Shown piece by piece: positions 51,984-60,898 of a stretch of DNA of 64,000 bases (position 1 is the stretch's first letter; every line of letters starts with the position of its first letter). The DNA is taken from the NCBI GenBank assembly GCA_937891465.1, contig CALAHF010000097.1, forward strand, positions 1 to 64,000, given 5' to 3'. The notes under the pieces are model-generated. The model saw only the letters and a list, made by a program, of their open reading frames with translations, was not told the origin of the DNA and did no database searches. A program made the translations under genes and the position numbers. The DNA is from an uncultured Verrucomicrobiales bacterium (GTDB lineage Bacteria; Verrucomicrobiota; Verrucomicrobiia; Verrucomicrobiales; DEV007).

Positions 51984-52892
51984 TCAATCTAACGGGAACG
52001 TTTCCACTGCCCAAATCTCAGTTCCCTGAGAGCGCCCTTTAATCAAATGCGTGCCTAAGTTCTTACAAAAATGGCGTCCTTCCGGCCAATCACGCAGGAA
52101 ATCGCCTGAAGTAACCACTGAATGCCCAACATCTCGGGTCAGCGATTCCATACGGAACGTTAAATTCACGGGATCACCCAACAAGGTAAACTCTCCCTGA
52201 CTCAGTCCGCCGTATGCCACTTTTCCCAAATGAAGCGCTAATCCTGATGCAAAATCGGCATCCACTTCTTTAAATAAATCACGGCGGCTCTCAAAATTAG
52301 AAGCGCACGCATCCATCATGTCTCGGGCAGCTCGAAGTGCCGCCATTCGCTGATCCGGCCCCACCTCCGTCCAATAGGAGAGCACACAGTCACCGATGAA
52401 TTTATCCACCGTCGCCCCATGCTTCGCCATGATCGTTTCGCAACTGGCATACCAACCGCCGATAATTTGCGCTAAATCATCGAGCGGAATTTTTTCTGAT
52501 AAACTGGTGAACCCTTTGACGTCACTCACCAGCATGATCACTGGTGTTGAACGAATCAGGGCAACCGTCGAAGCCCCGAAATCACCTTCATCACCGAGAT
52601 CAGAATCGCTTCCCTCCTGCTCAAATCGGACTTGGAAACCAGCGAAAGCGAGCACATCACCCGTTACAAGTTTTCGCGAAGCCGTTACGCGGGAGCCATT
52701 CAGATAACTGCCGTTGAAACTTCCCAAATCAAAAAACCAAAAGCCGTCCTCCTGCTTTCGAATCATAGCATGACACCGCGAAACTCCCGGATCCCCGATC
52801 ACAAGATTGCACTGTGGACTCCTGCCCAGCATGGAAACGGGAAGCAATTCCGTCGTTTCATTCGTGATAACATTAACCAATTTTGCGTTCAA
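51984..52892 (-). CDS. FHA-domain adenylate cyclase
   Basis: This 302-aa protein has an N-terminal FHA domain (MLGRSPQCNLVIGDPGVSRC then HAMIRK and FDLGSFNGSYLNG, residues ~20-95). A class III cyclase catalytic domain follows (~115-295). The metal aspartates are in LVSDVKGFTSL and KFIGDCVLSYW, the adenine-binding lysine in VDKFIGD is present, and LGDPVNLTFRMESL supplies Asp, Asn and Arg. It should make cAMP and be recruited by phosphothreonine. It is the first gene of the cyclase-cyclase-kinase run, 73 bp before the next. Confidence 0.93.
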   Translation of the reverse strand: MNAKLVNVITNETTELLPVSMLGRSPQCNLVIGDPGVSRCHAMIRKQEDGFWFFDLGSFNGSYLNGSRVTASRKLVTGDVLAFAGFQVRFEQEGSDSDLGDEGDFGASTVALIRSTPVIMLVSDVKGFTSLSEKIPLDDLAQIIGGWYASCETIMAKHGATVDKFIGDCVLSYWTEVGPDQRMAALRAARDMMDACASNFESRRDLFKEVDADFASGLALHLGKVAYGGLSQGEFTLLGDPVNLTFRMESLTRDVGHSVVTSGDFLRDWPEGRHFCKNLGTHLIKGRSQGTEIWAVETFPLD

Positions 52893-53005
52893 TTAGCCGA
52901 ATTCTGGACTAATGCGCCCGCGACGGCAAGCCATTCGTAAATTGTTTTGTGCGAACGCGATTTCCCACTTGATTCCAGCCTCTTTTAAATCACATTCCAA
53001 CCACT

Positions 53006-53353
53006 ATGAATAGTTTAACCATGGGTTTCCTTTTGACCGTCGGAATGGGTTGGGCCCTCACCGAAGGCTGCGTTGCTGCTGGAAACAGTAACTGGCTGCC
53101 GCTCATCGGTTTCCTCATCGCGTTCACCTTTATTTTTGGTGCCATTGGCTGCCTCGAACTGTCCGATGCCGCGACCAACCTGATTGGTTCTACGTTCACG
53201 CTCGTTCTCGGGTTTGCACTCCTTGGGTTCGCTTTTTCAACCACCCACCTCGGAGCCGGAGTTACCACTTTGAAAACCCTCGGAGCTCTCAGTATCGTCG
53301 CAGCAGGAATCATCAGCTTTCTTCCCGCGAAAAAAGACGAGCAGCACGGTTGA
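53006..53353 (+). CDS. Four-helix small membrane protein
   Basis: This 115-aa protein has about four transmembrane segments (~5-22, 30-48, 58-77, 88-105) joined by short loops. It has a charged C-terminus (AKKDEQHG). No family is recognised. It is divergent from the FHA-cyclase gene and followed by a terminator. Confidence 0.75.
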   Translation: MNSLTMGFLLTVGMGWALTEGCVAAGNSNWLPLIGFLIAFTFIFGAIGCLELSDAATNLIGSTFTLVLGFALLGFAFSTTHLGAGVTTLKTLGALSIVAAGIISFLPAKKDEQHG

Positions 53354-53410
53354 TTGGGCCGCGCAAAATTCTCGCGAACCGGAACCGGAATTCGACCTAA
53401 TTAATCCATT

Positions 53411-53446
53411 CACCGATCCTTCGTTGCTGTTGGATCGGTTTTTTTT
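53411..53446 (+). terminator. Terminator after the small membrane protein gene
   Basis: The stem ACCGATCC...GGATCGGT with loop TTCGTTGCTGTT is followed by eight T residues. Confidence 0.92.
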
Positions 53447-53483
53447 GGCGTCGAACAGGGACTTTATAAGTGGGGCGAATCCT

Positions 53484-53922
53484 CCCATTGGTGTCAGGTT
53501 AAATCCCGTTAATCCATTCAAATAAAATGATTTATGGATTGTAAGCGTGAATCTTGAACGGAATTTATCCGAAAATAGGCCCGTCAGGCCGCACCATGAA
53601 TAGCCATGGTCGAAGCCGAGCCCCAAAGCGAGGCAAGGCCGTGGAATTACCATCCCATAGAAGGGAGCCGCAGCGTGGCGAACCAACATTCGAAATTGCC
53701 CTCGCGTACGGTGTTCGGAGAAAGCGGGGCGGATTGGTTCGCTGCTCTGCAACTCTTTCGTAAAATGAACGCTTCCCACGGCCTTGTCTCGCTAGGGCTC
53801 GCCTTCGACCATGGCTATTCATGGAACGGCACGCTGTGCCTGAAAACTCAAACCGGAAAAAGAGCGCTCTTTAAATACCTGTTTTACAATGAATTACGAC
53901 TAATCAACCTGACACCAATGGG
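53484..53922. mobile_element. 439-bp fold-back element with nested inverted repeats
   Basis: Outer arms CCCATTGGTGTCAGGTT (53484-53500) and its exact reverse complement (53906-53922) bound the element. Inside, 53597-53645 pairs with 53776-53822 over ~47 bp, beginning ATGAATAGCCATGGTCGAAG. No ORF looks like a transposase, so this would be non-autonomous. Confidence 0.75.
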
Positions 53923-53936
53923 CGAATCGTCCCGAT

Positions 53937-54029
53937 GAGCCGCGTGGTCCGAAAAGACGTTGAATCCATCGTGTAGCGTCTCAGCGAAGCGATAGGGTTT
54001 ACGTTGCCTCTTTTCGGACCACGCGGCTC
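53937..54029. repeat. Inverted repeat hairpin next to the fold-back element
   Basis: The arm GAGCCGCGTGGTCCGAAAAG (53937-53956) pairs perfectly with CTTTTCGGACCACGCGGCTC (54010-54029) around a 53-bp loop. It lies between the fold-back element and a sulfatase gene fragment. Confidence 0.8.
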
Positions 54030-54045
54030 GACATGAACGTCTCGC

Positions 54046-54297
54046 CGCCCGGAGGAAGAGCTCTACGACATCGCCAACGATCCCTACCAGATCAACAATC
54101 TTGCCGGCGAAGCCGCATTTAAAGCCGAGCTCGCACGGCACCGTGAACTTCTGATCAACTGGATCGCCGCCAGTGGTGACAAAGGAAAGAATCCGGAAGC
54201 CCAAGCACAACTAAAGGCCACCTTCGACCTCTGGAAGGACAAGCCGATCTTCAAGCAGGCCAAGACCAACCCGGAGCACGAGCAGTTCCGCAAGTAG
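54046..54297 (+). pseudogene. Sulfatase C-terminal fragment
   Basis: The frame reads RPEEELYDIANDPYQINNLA, then FKAELARHRELLINWIAASG and ends NPEHEQFRK before a TAG. The ELYDxxNDPxExxNLA pattern is the typical C-terminal end of PVC sulfatases, so the catalytic part has been lost. The left edge abuts the inverted-repeat island. No start codon or upstream coding sequence exists. Confidence 0.8.
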
Positions 54298-54396
54298 ATC
54301 CCGCGTTTTTTGTTAGATTGAATTGAAACTCCTGCCAGGGGGAGGCTTCGATGGAAAGTGCTAAGTTTGGAGGAATCAAGAAATGTTGACTGACCC

Positions 54397-54744
54397 CTAG
54401 CGGAGCTCATGAACATTGTAGACCTGCTCGCGACGGTGTTTTGTCAGGGCACGATATTGAATCTGCAATTCTTCACCGTCCTCATCGACCGGTGGAAACT
54501 GGCTTGCTGAAAGCAAGCCCGCATCAATCATCACATCCCAATCAAATCCATTTGACCCTTCCGATTGTCGAATCGCATCACCAAGGCTTTCGCGGCCACG
54601 CGCGATGTCAGCCGGCACATGGCTGCAACTCGTCGCCCAAACGCTGAACGTTCGCGGTTTTTCTTCTGCCCTTTCCTGAAGAGGAACCCAAAGACACAAT
54701 GCACCTAGTATTCCGATCGGAAAAACTTTGATGGCGCTCTTCAT
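54397..54744 (-). pseudogene. Metallophosphoesterase N-terminal fragment
   Basis: Starting at ATG 54744, the 115-aa frame has a signal peptide and then TFSVWATSCSHVPADIARGR, SLGDAIRQSEGSNGFDWDVM and a LSASQFPP segment. It ends HRREQVYNVHELR. It resembles the start of PVC secreted calcineurin-like phosphoesterases, which continue with a GNHDA motif after YNV; here the protein stops three residues later. It overlaps the upstream DUF1501 stop (TGATG), so it was once the second gene of an operon. Confidence 0.6.
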
Positions 54745-56123
54745 CAAATCAGTTCAGAAATCGGTTTTCCACCTTCTTGAACGGCGAAATGGGGACGGCC
54801 CGTGAAATCGTTGAACATCGTATTCTGCGGCACACCAAAGTGATGGTAAATCGTTGCAGCAAGATCGCTGGGATGAATTGCGCGCTCCTTCACATCGCCT
54901 GCGTCTTTTTCGGTTTCACCGATGACTTGCCCGTGATTGAAGCCTCCTCCCGCCATCATCATTGACATCACGACCGGCCAGTGGTTTCGCCCGTCTTTGC
55001 TTTTTTGCGTTCCGATTTCCGGCGTGCGACCAAATTCTCCCATCGCAATCACGAGCGTGTCGTCGAGCAAACCTCGCTCTTCCAAATCGGAAACGAGGAC
55101 GGTGAAAAGCTGATCGAAAACCGGCATCAATGGCTTGAGGCCTTTGGTGATTCCTCCGTAAACGCCGCCGGGAATTCCATGGGTGTCCCACGTTCCCGAA
55201 GAAGTGTGTTTGCTTAAATCGACCGTCACAAAACTCGAACCTGCCTCAACCAATCGCCTCGCCAACAGCGCCTGCTGGCACCAATCGTGATCACCGTAGC
55301 GCTCGATCGTTTTTGGATTCTCTTTTGATAAATCGAACGCGGCTTGCGCTTTTCCGCCGGCTACTAAATCGAAAGCTTTGTCGCTGAAATGATCGAGACC
55401 ATCCATGGAACCGGAGTGATCAATATCCGACCGGAGCGTGTCCATTTGCTGATGCAGATTCTGCCTGCCACGCAATCGATCCATCGTCAAACCTTTCGGT
55501 AATTTAAAACTCACGCCGCGTTTTCCACTCGTGAAGGGATCAAATTCTTTTCCCAAATATCCACCCCAAGCAATGTGGGTCAAATCCTGAACATTAAGTG
55601 CGACATACGGCGGCATTTGCGGATCGTTTGCGCCGTAGTGTTTCGAAACGATCGAGCCCATCGCCGGCCACATTTTACCATTCGGCTTGGTTCGCGGAGC
55701 CGCCCCGAGATTCCCTGTTTGCATCACCTGATTCGGTTGGTGACTACTGCCTTTACAGACCATCGAACGAATCAAGGTTAGCTTATCCATCATCGCAGCT
55801 TGCTTCGGATAATGCTCCGACAGCCGAACGCCAGCGAGTTTAGTCGGGATTGTTCCGAAAGGTCCGCGAATTTCAGACGGCGCATCCGGCTTGGGATCCC
55901 ACGTGTCGATGTGACTCGGTCCGCCAGTCATCCACAGCAAAATGACGGATTTGTTAGAGCCCGCTTTCGGATTCTCCGAGCGCGCCTTCAAAAGCTGAGG
56001 CAATGAAAGTCCCGCGATTCCTGCGAGACCGGTTTTTAGCATTCCGCGACGACTGCTCACCGTCAACCCTTCGCGCTCGCGCGGATTCAAAAATGTGAAG
56101 GCATGCTGAAAGTGACCCGCCAT
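54744..56123 (-). CDS. DUF1501-domain secreted protein
   Basis: This 459-aa protein starts at ATG 56123 (MAGHFQHAFTFLNPREREGL). A Tat-like signal follows (SSRRGMLKTGLAGIAGLSLP). The DUF1501 signatures are SVILLWMTGGPSHIDTWDPKP, LSEHYPKQAAMMDKLTLIRS, VTVDLSKHTSSGTWDTHG, and VIAMGEFGRTPEIG. DUF1501 proteins have a sulfatase/alkaline-phosphatase-like fold and often pair with cytochrome-containing DUF1549/1553 proteins. Here the downstream partner is a metallophosphoesterase fragment instead. Function is unknown, but periplasmic hydrolysis is likely. Confidence 0.92.
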   Translation of the reverse strand: MAGHFQHAFTFLNPREREGLTVSSRRGMLKTGLAGIAGLSLPQLLKARSENPKAGSNKSVILLWMTGGPSHIDTWDPKPDAPSEIRGPFGTIPTKLAGVRLSEHYPKQAAMMDKLTLIRSMVCKGSSHQPNQVMQTGNLGAAPRTKPNGKMWPAMGSIVSKHYGANDPQMPPYVALNVQDLTHIAWGGYLGKEFDPFTSGKRGVSFKLPKGLTMDRLRGRQNLHQQMDTLRSDIDHSGSMDGLDHFSDKAFDLVAGGKAQAAFDLSKENPKTIERYGDHDWCQQALLARRLVEAGSSFVTVDLSKHTSSGTWDTHGIPGGVYGGITKGLKPLMPVFDQLFTVLVSDLEERGLLDDTLVIAMGEFGRTPEIGTQKSKDGRNHWPVVMSMMMAGGGFNHGQVIGETEKDAGDVKERAIHPSDLAATIYHHFGVPQNTMFNDFTGRPHFAVQEGGKPISELI

Positions 56124-56302
56124 ACCCAAATTTTGCCCTCAAGCCTCACGCGGTCAACGATTTGCCGCGCCGGATTCACGGGGCACCGAGGTTCAGGCTT
56201 CAAATAAACGTATCCGTGTCTTTTCCTCCCGTAACCGCGCGGAAGACGCGAAGGCGGACGTTTTCGGCTTCGTTGAAATTAATTTGTGGGTAAAATCGTC
56301 GC

Positions 56303-57520
56303 ATGAAAATTCGACTCATTTTTTCGTTTCTGGTTTGTAGCGCAGCCTTTTTGAATGCGCAGGAAAAACCTGCTGAGCTTCCTAAACCAGTCTCGATTGA
56401 TGCCTCAGAATTCGACTCGCTCCAAGCCGCGTTTAATGCACTGCCGGAATCGGGCGGCATCGTGAGGCTTCCGCCTGGAACAGTTGAAATTTCCAAACCG
56501 CTCGTAGTTTCCTCTGCGGAAACTCGCATCGAAGGGGCCGGTGCATCGACCCATATCAAAAACATGAATGAAACGGGCGAGCCAGCTTTGATCATCGCGC
56601 CGAAGACAATTGCGGATGATCCAAAAGCGCGGCTGTGGCGGATTCAGCTGGGAAATTTTCGGATCTCGGGGAATGAAAAAAGCGGGAACGGAATTCAAGC
56701 AACAGGGATTCAGGAAATTTTTATTCACGGAATGTCAGTCGATCATCATGGAGGGCACGGCATTTCCCTCGTGAATTGCTACGAAGATCCGCGGGTGAGC
56801 GATTCGATTTTGACCTACAACAAAAAGGCCGGGCTCTTCATCGATGCGGGTCACGACATCGTGGTGAACGGGAATCATTTCGAGGAAAATCAGGACGGCG
56901 TCATCTGCACGGATGCGTTCAATTTGTGCATGAATGGAAACAATCTCGACGACCATCTCGGCAACGGTGTGGTGATCGAAAACACGTATGGATCAGTGGT
57001 TTCGGGAAATATGATCGAGGAATGCAACGGCACGGCGATCATCCTCGACCGAGATTGTTATGGGATCACCCTGAGCGCGAATGTGATCGCTCACGACATG
57101 GAGGGCGGAATCGATCTGCGTGACGCGCACGGTTGCACGGTCTCGGCGAATACGTTCACGCTCGTCCACAAACACAGCGTCCGAGTCGGGCCGGAGAGTG
57201 GGCGGATCACAATTTCGGCGAATAATTTCTCGAATTCATACATGGGAAATGGCGAACTGAAGCGACCGGCGGAACACGAAAAACCGATCTCACGCGACAT
57301 GGGAACGGGCGTGGTGCTGGAAGGTGCCAAAGTCGTTACGATCACTGGTAATAACTTTTCAGGACTTGCGGCCGAGGCAGTAAAAGCGGACGCGAAGTCA
57401 GAGAAAATCCTGGTGACAGGAAATATCGTGACCGATTGGGGGCGCGTTGAAAAAGAAGCAAAAGCGTTCGATTTGCCCGAGGGGAAATCCGTGAGTGTGA
57501 GCGGGAATATTACGGATTGA
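56303..57520 (+). CDS. Secreted right-handed beta-helix protein
   Basis: This 405-aa protein has a signal peptide (MKIRLIFSFLVCSAAFLNAQ). A pectate-lyase-like N-terminal cap contains DSLQAAFNALPESGGIVRLPPGTVEIS. Parallel beta-helix coils follow with repeated N-G-N-x-F/N patterns (VVNGNHFEENQDGVI, CMNGNNLDDHLGNGV, TITGNNFSGL). It resembles NosD/periplasmic copper-binding-like or glycan-binding helices. It probably acts on a polysaccharide (inference). Confidence 0.82.
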   Translation: MKIRLIFSFLVCSAAFLNAQEKPAELPKPVSIDASEFDSLQAAFNALPESGGIVRLPPGTVEISKPLVVSSAETRIEGAGASTHIKNMNETGEPALIIAPKTIADDPKARLWRIQLGNFRISGNEKSGNGIQATGIQEIFIHGMSVDHHGGHGISLVNCYEDPRVSDSILTYNKKAGLFIDAGHDIVVNGNHFEENQDGVICTDAFNLCMNGNNLDDHLGNGVVIENTYGSVVSGNMIEECNGTAIILDRDCYGITLSANVIAHDMEGGIDLRDAHGCTVSANTFTLVHKHSVRVGPESGRITISANNFSNSYMGNGELKRPAEHEKPISRDMGTGVVLEGAKVVTITGNNFSGLAAEAVKADAKSEKILVTGNIVTDWGRVEKEAKAFDLPEGKSVSVSGNITD

Positions 57521-57571
57521 ATGCCGGAGGGGCCCACATCAACCCCGACCGCTGCTCTAATCACCGCAACT

Positions 57572-58618
57572 CTAAACTTCCGAGTGATAATAAATCTTCA
57601 CGTATTTCATGTCGCGTTCTTCATCGACACCTTTTTCCAAAAAAGTTCCTGAGGCTTTTTGAAAGCCGGTTGAAAAACGCATGTCCACGCCAACGTCGAG
57701 TTTGAGACGGCTGTTCAGCTTCCGCTCCACTTTTTTGGCTTCTTTTTTAGCGACGGTAAATTGTGGGTCGAGCGTGATTCCAACTTCGGTTTCTTCGTAG
57801 TCTTTTTTGAAATTCGTAAATTCTTCCGCCAATGCCGGAGTTTCAATCACGGTTTCTTTCATCTCTTCGATGTCGAACTCGTCCGTTTCAGTCATGTAAG
57901 AAACTGCGCGTTTGGCCACGTCAATCCGCTCCTGCTTCATCCCGTCGTCGGGCACGCCGGTGTTGGCGAAAGCCACGCACATTTCGGAATAGCGCTTCGT
58001 CATGAACTCGTCGGTTCGGGTCGGCGATGCATTTACAAATTCACGATTCCAAAACTGAGTCCCGCCCCCTTTATCGAACAGATAAACGGCATACCCATCG
58101 GCTCCTCCGTGATTCAAAATCAGGCACCCTTTATCGATTTTGTCCGGATAAATTCCCTGCTGAGTCGTCAGCTGGAGGTCACCATCAATCATCGCGACTT
58201 GTAAAAAAGGCACTTTGCTCTCCGATTTGATAATGCAAATGGCCTCAGTCGGCGATCCATTCACAAGAATCTCCTCAAGGTGTGCCACGCACAAGTCGCC
58301 CGGTTTGATGCTTGGGTGATTCGAATTTTTGTAGAGATGACGGGCGATTTCTCCGCCTTTGTCCAACAACTGATCTTTCGACTCAAAAATCCCACTGACA
58401 AATTCGTGCAGCTTATTTTCATCGATATCATTCAATTCATGAAGTTCCAATCGCTGGAATGGTTTCAGAAAACAGTGGGTCAGCAGCTCCGCATCATCAT
58501 CTTTGAAATGACAGAGCGTTTTTGAAGTCTGGAGCGGTTCATCGCGGAGCGGATTCCCAATTTTGGCCAAAGCCATGCCCGTGAGGCGTGCTTCGTTAAA
58601 AATGACAGAAATTGACAT
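57572..58618 (-). CDS. NdpA/YejK-type nucleoid-associated protein
   Basis: This 348-aa protein starts at ATG 58618 (MSISVIFNEARLTGMALAKIG). It has LTHCFLKPFQRLELHELND, SGIFESKDQLLDKGGEIARHLYK, CLILNHGGADGYAVYLFDKG, and a C-terminal end YVKIYYHSEV. These fit the 37-kDa nucleoid-associated protein family (NdpA). The exact role is unclear. It is convergent with the beta-helix gene. Confidence 0.72.
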   Translation of the reverse strand: MSISVIFNEARLTGMALAKIGNPLRDEPLQTSKTLCHFKDDDAELLTHCFLKPFQRLELHELNDIDENKLHEFVSGIFESKDQLLDKGGEIARHLYKNSNHPSIKPGDLCVAHLEEILVNGSPTEAICIIKSESKVPFLQVAMIDGDLQLTTQQGIYPDKIDKGCLILNHGGADGYAVYLFDKGGGTQFWNREFVNASPTRTDEFMTKRYSEMCVAFANTGVPDDGMKQERIDVAKRAVSYMTETDEFDIEEMKETVIETPALAEEFTNFKKDYEETEVGITLDPQFTVAKKEAKKVERKLNSRLKLDVGVDMRFSTGFQKASGTFLEKGVDEERDMKYVKIYYHSEV

Positions 58619-58649
58619 GCGTTTCCTTAATCGAAAATCGAGGGGAATT

Positions 58650-59342
58650 TCAAATTTTTTCCACAATCTCACTCAGTAAATCGCGACTGCCGATTTCGCC
58701 GAGCATTTCCAATTCCCCTCGTAATGTCTCAAAGGCCGGCTTCCCAACTTCAGCTGAACACGTTCTCCCACAATGAGTTTTGCTGACAAACCCATCGTAA
58801 TCCGGAAGGTTGTGAGGGTCATTCTCTTCGTCGTGAAGAGTCAACATCGTTTTTCCATCCGCCCCCGCCGCAAATGCCAGTGGATGAATCCAACATGTCA
58901 GCGGCTTGTAGTACCACGGTCGCTTCCCCTCTTTCATACTCAACGCTTGCAGAGCGCAGCGAGCATCCGGCAACAGAAAAATGCAGTTTGTTTCTGCAAA
59001 ATGAGCAGGGTAATCAGAAACCCACGTTTTCATCGGCGCCGGACGTGTGGCAGTTTTTGGCCCCGACGCGAGCCCTTTCCAATTGCCGTAGACAATTCGT
59101 TTTTCGGGCAAATCGGTCAGGCCAACGCTTTCTAAATCCACTGAATCCAGATTGCGGATCACCGCCGCCTCTTCGCTCGAAACGTAAACGCCGTCATGAC
59201 AACAAGTCCCGCGACATTTCGCTAAATCACAGGACTGCAGCGGCCGAGTCAGTGCGGAAATATCGAGCTCAGCTTCTTGCACCATCTCGCGCAACTCGTC
59301 GGTCTCCGTTGGGAAAGCGTTGATTTCTCGATAAGAATTCAT
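58650..59342 (-). CDS. Cysteine-cluster protein (YkgJ/DUF3109-like)
   Basis: This 230-aa protein starts at ATG 59342 (MNSYREINAFPTETDELREM). It has four cysteine-bearing sites: SCDLAKCRGTCCHDGVYVS, CIFLLPDARCALQ, LTCWIHPL and THCGRTC. Such clusters suggest bound zinc or an iron-sulfur centre. It resembles small Fe-S/Zn cluster proteins, but no enzyme activity can be assigned. Its start overlaps the next gene's stop by 4 bp. Confidence 0.75.
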   Translation of the reverse strand: MNSYREINAFPTETDELREMVQEAELDISALTRPLQSCDLAKCRGTCCHDGVYVSSEEAAVIRNLDSVDLESVGLTDLPEKRIVYGNWKGLASGPKTATRPAPMKTWVSDYPAHFAETNCIFLLPDARCALQALSMKEGKRPWYYKPLTCWIHPLAFAAGADGKTMLTLHDEENDPHNLPDYDGFVSKTHCGRTCSAEVGKPAFETLRGELEMLGEIGSRDLLSEIVEKI

Positions 59343-59758
59343 GGACGGGCGCGTTCGATTTTCTTCAACAAAAACGACACGTAGAGGAAAAACGTGAACA
59401 AAAATCCAACTTCCGAAATGATCCACCAGATGGGTAATTTTGCCGTGACATCGATGTAGAGCGACACCGTTGCGAAGACCAGACCAAAGCGCGCCCAAAA
59501 TCGAATTAACTCCAAATAACGAATCACATCACGAGCGAGATACAAAACGACTGCCCCGAAAAACAGGTAGAATCCGGAAAGTGATCGAGATAGATAACTC
59601 ACCACCGGCAAATCAGGCAGCTCGCCCATTCCCATCGTTTCGTGAAACCAATTCATCCACGCGTGCGGCATGAAGATCGCCGCCACAGCGGCAACCGAGA
59701 GCACGCCCATCATCCGCAACATGAAGACGAGGATACGCTGTGCGGTTTCTGGTTTCAT
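59339..59758 (-). CDS. Small integral membrane protein
   Basis: This 139-aa protein starts at ATG 59758 (MKPETAQRILVFMLRMMGVL). Four hydrophobic stretches are visible, including VLSVAAVAAIFMP and FGLVFATVSLYI. It lacks a recognised family. It overlaps the downstream Cys-cluster gene by 4 bp, so they share a transcript. Confidence 0.78.
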   Translation of the reverse strand: MKPETAQRILVFMLRMMGVLSVAAVAAIFMPHAWMNWFHETMGMGELPDLPVVSYLSRSLSGFYLFFGAVVLYLARDVIRYLELIRFWARFGLVFATVSLYIDVTAKLPIWWIISEVGFLFTFFLYVSFLLKKIERARP

Positions 59759-59780
59759 TGTTGGTGTTGTGTTTGAAAAA

Positions 59781-60770
59781 TCACTCCGCTTCCGCTTTTT
59801 CCGTGGCCTTCGCAAGCGGCTCGATCGAGTCGTAGCTCAGCTGCTCCAACGTATGCCCCCGCTTTTGTAGTAATTCCACGACACTGTCTTTTCCAACCAA
59901 ATGCCCCGCGCCCACCAGAAAGAAAATGTTCTGCGGCCCTTCGAGCGCCTTTTCGATCTCAGGAATCCAATTTTTGTTTCGATTGGTCAGCATCAGCTCG
60001 CGGACTTTCTCGCCCTCCTTCATTTCCTCGCTCATCAATTCGTTTAACAATTTGCCGTCACCGACTTTCCAGGCCCCGATCATTTTATCAATCGAATCGC
60101 TCATTTTGCTGACCGATTGAAGCGTGTCGCGGATCAGCGAATCCTTTTCCTTCGCCGTCAGTTTATCAAAAAGAGTCAGCTGGAATTCTATCGTCTCAAG
60201 CCCGCTCGAAAGCTTCACGTCTTTTTTCGAAAGATCGAAAAACGTTTTTTCCAGTCCAAGCTCAGCCTTTGCTCCCAGCCGCATCGATTCGACCGAACTA
60301 ATCGTCAAAAACGCAAACCCCGGTTTCATCGTTTCCAGTTTCAATGCCTGAATGCCACGACTCGCAATATAACGCTGCAGCAGTCGCCACGTTTTTTTCG
60401 TCAGATTTTTGTCAAGCGAATCCCCCGCTTCAAACATTCCCATTTTTCGGATTTTCCCGGCCAGCTCAGGATTTTCCATTTTGTTCATGTCGATTTCAAA
60501 AACCACCCGCGCACTGTCGTCGTAGGCCGCCTGATAGGCCGGGGGAATCGGGTAATCCTGAGTCCGCAACAAATGAACCGAACCGGCAAGATAAACCGTG
60601 CTGTCGGCGGCGCTGACTTTCCATATGCAGCTGGCTTGAGTTCTCTCCTCCGCTCCAGCAGGCTTCGGCTTCTTTTTGAAAAGCTGCGCATTCGCGAGTT
60701 GCCCGCTCACAAAGAAACTGAGCGCAACGATAGAAATAAAAGTGGATAAACGGATTTTCAAATCACCCAA
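59781..60770 (-). CDS. TraB/GumN-family secreted protein
   Basis: This 329-aa protein starts at a TTG (60770; a TTG at 60761 is equally possible). A signal peptide precedes residue ~30 (SIVALSFFVSGQLANA). It carries the TraB/GumN signature with GSVHLL near the start and FLVGAGHLVGKDSVVELL near the end, plus AVFEIDMNKM-like acidic residues (VVFEIDMNKM). These match the metal-binding Tiki/TraB-like hydrolase fold. It lies 22 bp upstream of the membrane-protein gene. Confidence 0.85.
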   Translation of the reverse strand: MGDLKIRLSTFISIVALSFFVSGQLANAQLFKKKPKPAGAEERTQASCIWKVSAADSTVYLAGSVHLLRTQDYPIPPAYQAAYDDSARVVFEIDMNKMENPELAGKIRKMGMFEAGDSLDKNLTKKTWRLLQRYIASRGIQALKLETMKPGFAFLTISSVESMRLGAKAELGLEKTFFDLSKKDVKLSSGLETIEFQLTLFDKLTAKEKDSLIRDTLQSVSKMSDSIDKMIGAWKVGDGKLLNELMSEEMKEGEKVRELMLTNRNKNWIPEIEKALEGPQNIFFLVGAGHLVGKDSVVELLQKRGHTLEQLSYDSIEPLAKATEKAEAE

Positions 60771-60832
60771 ATTCTAGCTGGAACAATCGCCCCCCGCCAC
60801 TTAAACCTGAGGGGCAGAAAATCCGTTTTAAC

Positions 60833-60873
60833 GAAGCAATAGGGTTGATTCATCGAACGCACCCTGTTGGATC
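60833..60873. repeat. Tandem-palindrome repeat, copy 13
   Basis: Units GAAGCAATAGGGTTGATTC and GAACGCACCCTGTTGGATC with spacer ATC. The TTG in unit 1 gives the next gene a false MIHRTHPVGSQ start. Confidence 0.92.
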
Positions 60874-60898
60874 GCAAACCAGACAGCTCTCGAAAATC

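Noticed and set aside
53554-53763. ORF inside the fold-back element as a transposase
   Set aside because: Only 69 residues, basic low-complexity, overlaps both inverted arms and shows no catalytic motif.
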